From Microbulbifer sp. YPW1 (GTDB taxonomy: Bacteria; Pseudomonadota; Gammaproteobacteria; Pseudomonadales; Cellvibrionaceae), in assembly GCF_013367775.1 (NCBI RefSeq), contig NZ_CP055157.1, forward strand, positions 3,918,001 through 3,982,000: a DNA stretch of 64,000 nucleotides, written 5' to 3'. The first letter of the stretch is position 1; each line of letters begins with the position of its first letter. Position numbers and translations under genes: made by a program. Under the pieces are notes generated by a model. The model searched no databases, was not told the DNA's origin, and saw only the letters and a program-made list of their open reading frames with translations. This document shows, in pieces, positions 7,917 through 16,096 of the stretch.

Positions 7917-10283
7917 ATGCGCCTTTCGCATTTACTGATATCCGCTACCGTGTGCTTTGCGGCACCAGCGGTATTCGCCGCACAGGCGAGCATGAATATA
8001 CCCAACGACTGGGGCCAGGGGGCACAGGCAGAAATCATAGTGCTCAATGACGAGTCCGCCCCACTTTCTGACTGGACCGTGGAATTTGACCTGGATGGCG
8101 AGATTACCCAGATCTGGAACGGGGTGGTGGTCTCCCAGAGCGGCAATCACTATGTGGTGGGGCCGGTATCCTATAACAGCACCATCGGTGTCGATGGCCA
8201 GGCCAGCGTAGGGTTCCTGGTAAGCCCCGGGGGCATTTCCCCGGTGCCTGTGAGTGTCAATGGAGACGGTGGTGGCAATTCTTCCGGTGGCTCGTCATCC
8301 TCGTCCTCTTCATCTTCGAGTTCTTCTTCAAGCTCCTCATCCAGTTCTTCGTCCAGTTCATCCAGCTCGTCAGGGGGCAGCTCATCTTCCTCTTCATCAT
8401 CGGGCTCCTCCACCTCTTCTTCCTCCGGTGGGTCCGGCAGTGGCTACCTGAGTTACCCGATGAGTGGCTTTATCACCGTGGACCAGTTCGGCTACCTGCC
8501 TGACAGCGAAAAGGTCGCCGTGTTGCGCGATCCGCAACAGGGATATGACAGTGCTGATAGCTACACGCCGGCACCGGAAATACGCGTGGTCAACAATGAC
8601 ACCGGTGAAGTGGTCCATTCCGTACAGCCGCAAACCTGGAACGGTGGCGCCACCGCGGAAAATTCCGGTGATCGGGTATGGCATATCGACTTCTCTGCAG
8701 TGCGCAACGAAGGCGACTACATTCTCGCCGATGAAAGCAACCAGTTGCGTTCACCGGTGTTCCGTATCGCCGCAGATGTGTACCGCCCGGTGCTGGTGCA
8801 CGCCGTGCGCAGTTTCTATTATCAGCGCGCAGGCTTTGCCAAACAGGCGCCTTATGCAGATGCGCGCTGGACGGATGGCGCCAGCCACCTCGGTGCCGGC
8901 CAGGATCCCCAGGCACGCCGCTACAACGCCACTGGTGACGCCTCTACCGAACGCGACCTGCGCGGTGGCTGGTACGACGCCGGCGACTACAACAAGTACA
9001 CCAACTGGCACGCGGATTACCTGATAGCGCTCCTGAACAGCTACCGAGAAAATCCCGCGGTGTGGACGGACGATTTCAATATCCCCGAATCCGGTAACGG
9101 TGTTCCGGACCTGCTGGACGAGGTGAACTGGGGTATGGACTGGCTGGTGAGAATGCAGGAAGACAATGGCTCGGTACTGTCTGTGATGGGCCTTGCCCAC
9201 GGGAGCCCGCCCTCTTCGGCTACCGGTGCCAGCACCTATGGTCCGGCAACCACCGCCGCCAGCTACAGCAGTGCCGCAGCGTTCGCGCTGGGTAGCCAGG
9301 TCCTCGGCCAGATTGCCGGCCTGGAATCCTACGCTGCCGATCTCGGCGATCGCGCAGAGGCGGCATGGCAGTGGGCGCAGGCGAACCCGTCGGTGACTTT
9401 CCACAACTCCGATAACGGCGTAGCCGCTGGTGAGCAGGAAGTGGACGACTACGGACGTTTTGCCAAAAGTCTGATTGCCGCAATCCACCTGTATCGCGCC
9501 ACCGGCAAGGCGGAATACCGCAGCTTTGTCGAAAGCAATTACCAGGCCGCGCACCTCATGGAATGGAGCTGGGTATCGATCTGGGAAGTGGAGGTCCAGC
9601 ACGCCCTGCTGTATTTCGCATCCCTGAACGGTGTCTCCGCGCAGGTGGCGAGCAATATCCGCAATACCTACGCTACGGGTATGAGCGGCGCCGACAATTG
9701 GCCCGCAGTGGACGGCAATGCGGATGCCTACCGCGCATCGATTCCGCAATACACCTGGGGCAGTAACCGCAGCCAGGCGCACCAGGGCAACCTGTTCCTG
9801 GATCAATTGCAGTACGACGCGGGCGCCCCGGCCGCGGACGTCGTTCGCAATGCCGCGCTGCGCCACGTCAATTACCTGCACGGCGTAAACCCCCAGGGCA
9901 AGGTGTACCTGTCCAATATGGGGGAATACGGTGCGGAAAACTCAGTGGACAGTTTCTACCACACCTGGTTTGCGGACGGCAGCGCGCAGTGGGATTCGGT
10001 GACCGAGTCGTCCTACGGCCCGGCGCCCGGATTCCTGGTGGGCGGCCCAAATCCCAGTTACGACTGGGACGCCTGCTGTCCCAGTAGCTGTGGCAGCCCG
10101 GAAAACAATGCCCGCTGTGGACTGGCACCACCCGCCCCGCCTTACGGTCAGCCCGCACAGAAGGCCTTCCTGGACTTCAATACCAGCTGGCCACTGAACT
10201 CCTGGGCGGTCACCGAGAACCACAACATGTATCAGGTGGCGTATATCCGCCTGCTGTCCAAGTTTGTACCGAACGGCAACTGA
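7917..10283 (+). CDS. Secreted GH9 endoglucanase with CBM2-like module and polyserine linker
   Basis: 788 residues, start at 7917 behind ACGGAGG. Order of parts: signal peptide (1-21, ending AVFA), a CBM2-like cellulose-binding module (about 24-115, with SDWTVEFDLDG and WNGVV), a polyserine/glycine linker (about 117-175), an immunoglobulin-like CelD-N domain (about 183-275), and a GH9 catalytic domain to the end. GGWYDAGDYNKY carries the catalytic aspartates (about D354 and D357), and VTENHNMYQ near the end holds the acid Glu (about E767). GH9 enzymes cut cellulose beta-1,4 bonds with inversion. The CBM2-like module lacks the usual cysteine pair. Long serine linkers are typical of Saccharophagus, Teredinibacter, Cellvibrio and Microbulbifer. 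It should be exported by Sec to the medium or cell surface. Confidence 0.95.
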   Translation: MRLSHLLISATVCFAAPAVFAAQASMNIPNDWGQGAQAEIIVLNDESAPLSDWTVEFDLDGEITQIWNGVVVSQSGNHYVVGPVSYNSTIGVDGQASVGFLVSPGGISPVPVSVNGDGGGNSSGGSSSSSSSSSSSSSSSSSSSSSSSSSSSGGSSSSSSSSGSSTSSSSGGSGSGYLSYPMSGFITVDQFGYLPDSEKVAVLRDPQQGYDSADSYTPAPEIRVVNNDTGEVVHSVQPQTWNGGATAENSGDRVWHIDFSAVRNEGDYILADESNQLRSPVFRIAADVYRPVLVHAVRSFYYQRAGFAKQAPYADARWTDGASHLGAGQDPQARRYNATGDASTERDLRGGWYDAGDYNKYTNWHADYLIALLNSYRENPAVWTDDFNIPESGNGVPDLLDEVNWGMDWLVRMQEDNGSVLSVMGLAHGSPPSSATGASTYGPATTAASYSSAAAFALGSQVLGQIAGLESYAADLGDRAEAAWQWAQANPSVTFHNSDNGVAAGEQEVDDYGRFAKSLIAAIHLYRATGKAEYRSFVESNYQAAHLMEWSWVSIWEVEVQHALLYFASLNGVSAQVASNIRNTYATGMSGADNWPAVDGNADAYRASIPQYTWGSNRSQAHQGNLFLDQLQYDAGAPAADVVRNAALRHVNYLHGVNPQGKVYLSNMGEYGAENSVDSFYHTWFADGSAQWDSVTESSYGPAPGFLVGGPNPSYDWDACCPSSCGSPENNARCGLAPPAPPYGQPAQKAFLDFNTSWPLNSWAVTENHNMYQVAYIRLLSKFVPNGN

Positions 10284-10307
10284 TCATCCATCACAGCGAT
10301 CTTCGTG

Positions 10308-10327
10308 AGGGGCCGGATCTGGCCCCT
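10308..10327 (+). terminator. Weak terminator after the cellulase gene
   Basis: 7-bp stem aggggcc/ggcccct with a GGATCT loop, 24 bp past the stop. The T-tract is poor (TTCACC), so termination may be incomplete. Confidence 0.4.
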
Positions 10328-10362
10328 TCACCCTCCCGTCATACAAGCACCACAACAACGAG

Positions 10363-10376
10363 AAATGGCGCCATTT
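10363..10376. promoter_or_regulatory. Perfect 14-bp palindrome at the ackA promoter
   Basis: AAATGGCGCCATTT is a perfect palindrome whose end touches the proposed ackA -35. Its position suits a repressor or activator site, but no known regulator consensus is recognised. Confidence 0.4.
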
Positions 10377-10404
10377 TGGACTAGGCTTATGGCAAGCCTG
10401 CAAT
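10376..10404 (+). promoter_or_regulatory. Possible sigma70 promoter of ackA-pta
   Basis: TTGGAC, 17-bp spacer, TGCAAT. The -10 ends 15 bp before the ackA ATG, giving a leader of only about 9 nt with no clear Shine-Dalgarno. The spacer holds a small inverted repeat, AGGCTT/AAGCCT. Confidence 0.4.
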
Positions 10405-10419
10405 GAAGCTGTCGTCTCT

Positions 10420-11655
10420 ATGTCGTCCTCCAGCCAAGTACTCGTCCTGAACTGCGGAAGCTCCTCGCTGAAATTTGCCGTCATCGACCCGCACAGTGGT
10501 TGTCTCTCCCTCAGTGGCATCGGCGAGTCCCTAGGCCAGGATGAAGCCTCGGTCAGCTGGAAATGCGGTGGTGAGCGTCAATCTGCCACCCTGCCTGCCA
10601 ACGCCCGTCACACCGAGGTGATCCGGTTTCTGGTGGATGAAGTACTCAGCCGGCACGATAGTTTGCGCGAACAGCTGGTGGCCATCGGACATCGGGTAGT
10701 ACATGGCGGCGAGAAATTTTCCCACTCGGTTCTGGTGGATGAAGCGGTGCTGAAGGCCATTCAGGAATGCGTGGCGCTGGCGCCACTGCATAACCCCGCC
10801 CATCTGCAGGGGATCGAAGCGGCCTCTGCCGCCTTCCCGGATTTGCCGCAGGTAGCGGTTTTCGACACGGCATTTCACCAGTCGATGCCACGACACGCGT
10901 ACATTTACGCCCTGCCCTACGAGCTGTACCGCGATCACGGTATCCGCCGCTACGGCATGCACGGCACCAGCCACCGATTTGTCACCGAGCGTGCGGCGGA
11001 GTTACTCAACCTGCCGGTCAACGAGGTGAACATCATCTCCGCGCACCTGGGCAACGGCGCGTCCATTACTGCAATCCGAAACGGTCGCAGCGTCGACACC
11101 AGTATGGGCCTGACACCACTGGAAGGCCTCGTTATGGGCACGCGCAGTGGCGATGTGGACCCAGGCCTGTTGATGCACCTGGGCAGTCGTATGGATTACT
11201 GCCTGAAAGAAATCAATGACCTGCTCAACAAGAAGAGCGGCCTGCTCGGCGTCTCCGAGCTCAGCAACGACTGCCGTACGCTGGAACAGGCAGCAACCGA
11301 TGGCCACGACGGCGCACAGCTGGCGCTGGATATTTTCTGCTACCGCCTGGCCAAATATATCGGTGCCTATCACGCGGTTTTACCGCAAGTGGATGCGCTG
11401 GTGTTTACTGGCGGTATCGGCGAAAACTCCAGCCTGATACGCGAGAGAGTGATGAAGCAACTCCGCGGTCTCGGCTACGCTGCGGACGACGAGAAAAATA
11501 CCCGTGCACGATTCGGCGAAGAAGGCCCAATCAATACCGAGCAATCCGCGGTAACCCTGGTAATCCCCACCAACGAAGAGTGGGTCATTGCCCGCGACGC
11601 GGCGGAACTGGTACCGCCGGACACCCCGAATCACGACCCCAGCTCGAGGGAATGA
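10420..11655 (+). CDS. ackA: Acetate kinase
   Basis: Acetate kinase interconverts acetate + ATP and acetyl phosphate + ADP. 411 residues, slightly longer than the usual 400. The N-terminal VLVLNCGSSSLKFAV phosphate loop, GHRVVHGGEKFS, GMHGTSHRFV and the FTGGIGENSSLIRERV motif are all intact. The start at 10420 matches the family N-terminus, though no good ribosome-binding site precedes it. pta begins 3 bp after the stop, so the two form an operon for acetate uptake or overflow. The acetyl-CoA formed can enter the glyoxylate shunt encoded just upstream. Confidence 0.97.
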   Translation: MSSSSQVLVLNCGSSSLKFAVIDPHSGCLSLSGIGESLGQDEASVSWKCGGERQSATLPANARHTEVIRFLVDEVLSRHDSLREQLVAIGHRVVHGGEKFSHSVLVDEAVLKAIQECVALAPLHNPAHLQGIEAASAAFPDLPQVAVFDTAFHQSMPRHAYIYALPYELYRDHGIRRYGMHGTSHRFVTERAAELLNLPVNEVNIISAHLGNGASITAIRNGRSVDTSMGLTPLEGLVMGTRSGDVDPGLLMHLGSRMDYCLKEINDLLNKKSGLLGVSELSNDCRTLEQAATDGHDGAQLALDIFCYRLAKYIGAYHAVLPQVDALVFTGGIGENSSLIRERVMKQLRGLGYAADDEKNTRARFGEEGPINTEQSAVTLVIPTNEEWVIARDAAELVPPDTPNHDPSSRE

Positions 11656-11658
11656 CCC

Positions 11659-13797
11659 ATGTCTCGCACAATCATGCTGGTACCCATCAGTGATGGAGTC
11701 GGCATTACATCGGTTAGCCTGGGCACCCTGCGCGCGCTGGAACGCAATGGTGTGAGCGTCAGCTTTTACAAACCCATTGCAGAAACCGTGCATCACGAAA
11801 AAAATCGCGATCGTAGCAACGAGATACTGCGGCGCGCCTCCAATCTCAAGGTGCCAGAATCCTTCACCATGCACCATGCGGAGCTGATGATCGGGCGGGA
11901 CGATCTGTCCGGGCTGCTGGAAGATATTTTGGCCCGCTTCCGTGAGGGCGCGAACAAGGCGGACGTCGCCATCGTCGAGGGCCTGGTACCCAATACGGAA
12001 AACCAGTTTGCGAGCCAGCTCAACCTGCAGATCGCCAAAACCCTGGATGCGGAAATTGTACTGGTGGTGTGCCCGAACCTGGACTCAACCCAGCAGTTAA
12101 AAGACCGCCTGGAAGTCGCCATGGCGACCTTCGGCGGCGCCCAATCTGGCCGTGTGGTGGGTTGCATCGTCAACAAGGTGGGGGCGCCATCCTATGTGCC
12201 GGAGGCCCCCGGGGCGGATATCACCGGGGTATTCGAAGGGTCCGGCATGCGTCGCGGTAACCTGGAAATCCTCTCTCTATTCGGCAAGAGTCCGCTGCCG
12301 ATCATCGGCTGTATTCCCTGGAACCCGAACCTGGTTGCACCGCGAGCGAAAGACCTGGCCGATCATTTTCAGGCGGAAGTGATCAACTACGGCGAACTCG
12401 ATACCCGGCGTCTGCACAGCGTGACGTTTTGCTCACGCTCCCTGGGCAATATGATTTACCGGTTTGAACCCGGATCCATGCTGGTGACCTCGGGTGACCG
12501 CCCGGATGTGATCGTCGCTGCGTGCCTGGCAGCAATGAATGGCGTAAAAATCGGCTGCCTGCTACTTACCGGCGGTTTCTACATCGAACCCATGGTGCGG
12601 AAGTTATGCGCACCGGCAATGGAAACCGGGTTGCCCGTCATCCTGGTAAACACCAATACCTGGCAGACCGCGTTGCAACTGCAGACGTTCAATATGGAAA
12701 CCCCCACCGACGATGTGGACCGGATTGAGAAGGTGCAGGATTTTATCGCCGGCCACCTGGACAACCACTGGGTGGAATCCCTCAGCAGCGAATCCGATCG
12801 GCCTAAACGCCTATCGCCGCCGGCATTCCGCTTCCATCTCACCGAACTCGCCCGCCGTGCCAACAAGCGAATCGTATTGCCTGAGGGGGATGAACCACGC
12901 ACGGTCAAAGCGGCACTGGCGTGCGCAGAGCGCGGTATTGCGCGGCCGGTACTACTGGGAGATCCCAAGGAAATTCACCGTGTGGCCGAACAACAAGGCC
13001 TCGCGTTGAGCGACAAGGTGGAGATTGTCGATCCCAAAAGTGCGCGCAAGAAGTACGTCGAGCCCATGGTGCAACTGCGTAAAAACAAGGGGCTCACAGA
13101 AATCGTCGCCAAAGAGCAACTGCAGGATAATGTGGTGCTCGGCACGATGATGCTGGCGGAAGACGAAGTGGACGGACTGGTATCCGGTGCCGTCCACACC
13201 ACCGCCAACACCATCCGCCCCGCACTCCAGCTCATCAAGACGGCACCCAGCGCGAGCCTGGTATCGTCCGTGTTTTTCATGTTGCTGCCAGACCAGGTTC
13301 TGGTCTACGGCGACTGCGCCATCAACCCGGACCCCAATGCAGCGGAACTGGCAGATATCGCCATCCAGTCCGCGGACTCCGCTGCGGCCTTTGGCATAGA
13401 ACCCCGGGTAGCCATGATCAGCTACTCGACAGGCAGCTCAGGCACGGGCCTGGATGTGGACAAGGTGCGCGAAGCCACACTGATTGCTCAGGAAAAGCGG
13501 CCGGACCTGGTGATTGATGGGCCCCTGCAATACGACGCGGCGATCATGGAAAATGTGGCCAAGAAAAAAGCGCCGGACAGCCCGGTCGCGGGGCGTGCGA
13601 CGGTATTTATTTTTCCGGACCTGAATACCGGCAATACCACCTACAAGGCGGTACAGCGCAGTGCGGATTTAATCAGCATCGGGCCGATGCTGCAGGGGAT
13701 GCGCAAACCGGTCAATGACCTCTCCCGGGGCGCACTGGTAGATGACATCATCTATACCATTGCCTTGACGGCTATTCAGGCGAGCCAGTTGAAGTAA
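11659..13797 (+). CDS. pta: Phosphate acetyltransferase, long form
   Basis: Converts acetyl phosphate + CoA to acetyl-CoA + phosphate and the reverse. 712 residues, the long form. An N-terminal P-loop-like domain ([17 protein letters not shown]) leads into a DRTGG regulatory domain (about 215-330). The PTA_PTB catalytic domain runs from about 390 to 710 ([41 protein letters not shown]). It starts 3 bp after ackA and needs no promoter of its own. The gene ends 10 bp from the stop of a convergent acetyl-CoA hydrolase gene, with no visible terminator between them. Confidence 0.96.
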   Translation: MSRTIMLVPISDGVGITSVSLGTLRALERNGVSVSFYKPIAETVHHEKNRDRSNEILRRASNLKVPESFTMHHAELMIGRDDLSGLLEDILARFREGANKADVAIVEGLVPNTENQFASQLNLQIAKTLDAEIVLVVCPNLDSTQQLKDRLEVAMATFGGAQSGRVVGCIVNKVGAPSYVPEAPGADITGVFEGSGMRRGNLEILSLFGKSPLPIIGCIPWNPNLVAPRAKDLADHFQAEVINYGELDTRRLHSVTFCSRSLGNMIYRFEPGSMLVTSGDRPDVIVAACLAAMNGVKIGCLLLTGGFYIEPMVRKLCAPAMETGLPVILVNTNTWQTALQLQTFNMETPTDDVDRIEKVQDFIAGHLDNHWVESLSSESDRPKRLSPPAFRFHLTELARRANKRIVLPEGDEPRTVKAALACAERGIARPVLLGDPKEIHRVAEQQGLALSDKVEIVDPKSARKKYVEPMVQLRKNKGLTEIVAKEQLQDNVVLGTMMLAEDEVDGLVSGAVHTTANTIRPALQLIKTAPSASLVSSVFFMLLPDQVLVYGDCAINPDPNAAELADIAIQSADSAAAFGIEPRVAMISYSTGSSGTGLDVDKVREATLIAQEKRPDLVIDGPLQYDAAIMENVAKKKAPDSPVAGRATVFIFPDLNTGNTTYKAVQRSADLISIGPMLQGMRKPVNDLSRGALVDDIIYTIALTAIQASQLK

Positions 13798-13807
13798 ACC
13801 GATGCAT

Positions 13808-16036
13808 TCACAGGGGGATATCCGGGCGGTTTCCATCAGCGTCGGCCACATTGCCGAGCGGCCGCGTCTTGTCCAGGAATCGGACCAGAGAGCCAGCGAC
13901 CACATACGCCTCCAGCCGATGCTCGAAGCTATCGGTATATCCGAACGCCATACGCTTCAGGCAGGCATGCACTTCGCGATACTCCGGCGCATCACTTTTG
14001 ACGGCCACTAACCCCTTGCGCAGAATTGGCCACAGCTCCCAGATCTTGCGCCCCTCCTCCTTCACCGCTTTAAGTGCAATTGCCAACTGGGCCTCTTCAT
14101 AGGTCAGGTCTGTGCCCAGCGGATAGTAAGGCAGCAGGTTCAAGCGATGCCCCTGGGAAAATACCGCCTGAATCCGCTCGGGTGTATTGTTGGCAAACAC
14201 CTCGGGAATTTCGTACGACGCTTCAACCTTGCCTGCGTCCTTGGCTTTACCCAGTAATTCCTGCTGGAAACGGGAGTCGGTGATACACAGCATTGCGGTG
14301 ATCACGTCGCGGTCAGATTTTCCGCGCAAGTCTGCCGCCCCGTACTCCGTTACCACCATATCCCGCAGATGACGGGGAATGGTGCAATGGGGGTACTCCC
14401 ACAGAATATTGCTGCGAATGCGCCCTCCCTGGTGGCGGGTGCTGGCGAGGGCGATCACCGAACGGCCACCGGGTAACTCGTGGGCCTGCGCTACAAAATT
14501 GTACTGGCCACCCACGCCACTGATCACCCGGGCGTCATCCAGCCCATCGGAAATCACGGCGCCGTTTAGGGTCACCATCATTGCCGAATTGACGAACCGC
14601 GCGTGCTGGCGCTGGGCGATTTTCAGCGCACGTCCCTTCTGCAGCTCGTTGATGTAATCGATGGCGGTCATGTTGATACCGGCCATCTGGGACTCGGGCA
14701 TTTCACGCAAAGCGGCGTACATGGCGTTCGATCCCAGGTAGAACCCTCCGTGCAGCCAGGTACCTCCCGCCAGCTTTTTCCCGGCGCAACTACCGAGCAG
14801 CTTCTTGCGGCCGGTACTGCTGTGCAGGTCGCAATCCTCCAACTCGCCGTGCTGGTCCAGGAAGCGATGGCCACGCCAGCTGTAACTGGGATCCACGATA
14901 CCGGCACTCTGCAGAAACTCGGTATCCGCCTCAGTGAGCGGACACTGGATTCGGCCGGCGTCGTGCAGCGCGATCAAAAGATCCTCATCGACGGTATCGC
15001 CAATGCGTCCTTCGTTGAGCAGCTCCTGAATCGTCGTGTCCGCATAGACTTGCCGCTTTAGCACACCCGCCTGCCTCAGATGCAGAAAACCCTCCGGAAC
15101 CATCTCGCTGGCCCCGTACAGCCCCCGGTCGAATACACCGAGCTGTAGCCGTTCACGGTACAGCTCACGCGCCTTGTCCTCATTCAGGGACTGCAAGATA
15201 TCCCGGTAATCTGGATTTTCACTCTGGCGCAGCCGCAGCACGTGGCAGATGGCGTCACCCAGTGCACCGATACCAATCTGCAGCGTGCCCCCGTCCTCAA
15301 TCAGGCCGGCAATATGAAATGCCAGCGCATAGTCGGTCAGTCTTACCGGAGGATTGGGGGCCGGAAAAATCTCGTGTTCGAAGGATTCACCTTCGAGCAG
15401 GAAGTCGAACATTCCCCGATCCACACGAGCGTCGCCACCGACAAACGGCAGTCTGGGGTTCACTTCACCCACCATCGTGATGTGCCGGTATTTGCGCTCT
15501 TCGGCCAGGGCGAGCAAAGGCAGCGTGAGGTCCGGGTTACTGCTCAGGCTGAGATCCATGCTGTCATCCGTGGTGGGCGCGACCATCTGTGCCACCACAT
15601 TGACCCCGCGATCCAGCAGGTCCCGCGGCACGTGGGTGTAATTGGCACTGACATAGCTCTGCTGGGCGGAAGCCACACCGAGAAAACTACCCGGCTGCAT
15701 AAAAAACTCACACACTTCCACATTCGGCGGCAACAAACCCTTGCGCCGTGCCTGGTTGTACGCCAGATCCTGGTAATCCGAGTAGAGACGATCCAGCAGG
15801 GGCTGAACAAACCGGCGCTGCAACTCACTACCCCCGGAGGGACGCTCCAGAGTCAGCGCAGTGAAAATGGTGAGGGAAATTTCCGGGTTCTGTTCGGCAC
15901 GGGCATACATGGCATTGGCGAACTGGTTCGCTTTACCGATGCCCAACGGCAACCCGAGCACAATCCGCTTGCCGACCTTTTCCAGCACGGCATCCACGCA
16001 CGCTTCTGCGGTATCGAATGTACCCGGTTTTGTCAT
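13808..16036 (-). CDS. Acetyl-CoA hydrolase/transferase family protein
   Basis: 742 residues. Recognised as the acetyl-CoA hydrolase/CoA-transferase family from the N-terminal VGKRIVLGLPLGIGKANQFA, the AQMVAPTTDDSMDLSLSSNP region, ALGDAICHVLRLR, and the C-terminal VGGQYNFVAQAHELPGGRS and VVTEYGAADLRGKSDRDVI, characteristic of the C-terminal domain. Family members hydrolyse acetyl-CoA or move CoA between acids; the exact reaction cannot be read from sequence. At 742 residues it is longer than the roughly 500-residue succinyl-CoA:acetate transferases. It converges on pta and is 60 bp downstream of fadE on the same strand, again within acyl-CoA metabolism. Confidence 0.88.
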   Translation of the reverse strand: MTKPGTFDTAEACVDAVLEKVGKRIVLGLPLGIGKANQFANAMYARAEQNPEISLTIFTALTLERPSGGSELQRRFVQPLLDRLYSDYQDLAYNQARRKGLLPPNVEVCEFFMQPGSFLGVASAQQSYVSANYTHVPRDLLDRGVNVVAQMVAPTTDDSMDLSLSSNPDLTLPLLALAEERKYRHITMVGEVNPRLPFVGGDARVDRGMFDFLLEGESFEHEIFPAPNPPVRLTDYALAFHIAGLIEDGGTLQIGIGALGDAICHVLRLRQSENPDYRDILQSLNEDKARELYRERLQLGVFDRGLYGASEMVPEGFLHLRQAGVLKRQVYADTTIQELLNEGRIGDTVDEDLLIALHDAGRIQCPLTEADTEFLQSAGIVDPSYSWRGHRFLDQHGELEDCDLHSSTGRKKLLGSCAGKKLAGGTWLHGGFYLGSNAMYAALREMPESQMAGINMTAIDYINELQKGRALKIAQRQHARFVNSAMMVTLNGAVISDGLDDARVISGVGGQYNFVAQAHELPGGRSVIALASTRHQGGRIRSNILWEYPHCTIPRHLRDMVVTEYGAADLRGKSDRDVITAMLCITDSRFQQELLGKAKDAGKVEASYEIPEVFANNTPERIQAVFSQGHRLNLLPYYPLGTDLTYEEAQLAIALKAVKEEGRKIWELWPILRKGLVAVKSDAPEYREVHACLKRMAFGYTDSFEHRLEAYVVAGSLVRFLDKTRPLGNVADADGNRPDIPL

Positions 16037-16096
16037 TGCCTCTCGCTCCAGAAGTCTGTCGTCGCGATTACATGGCGCTAATCAATCGCCGCCTGC

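Noticed and set aside
8268..8440. Short tandem repeats (possible CRISPR or satellite)
   Set aside because: It is the in-frame polyserine linker of the cellulase, written in mixed serine codons without unit-length spacers.
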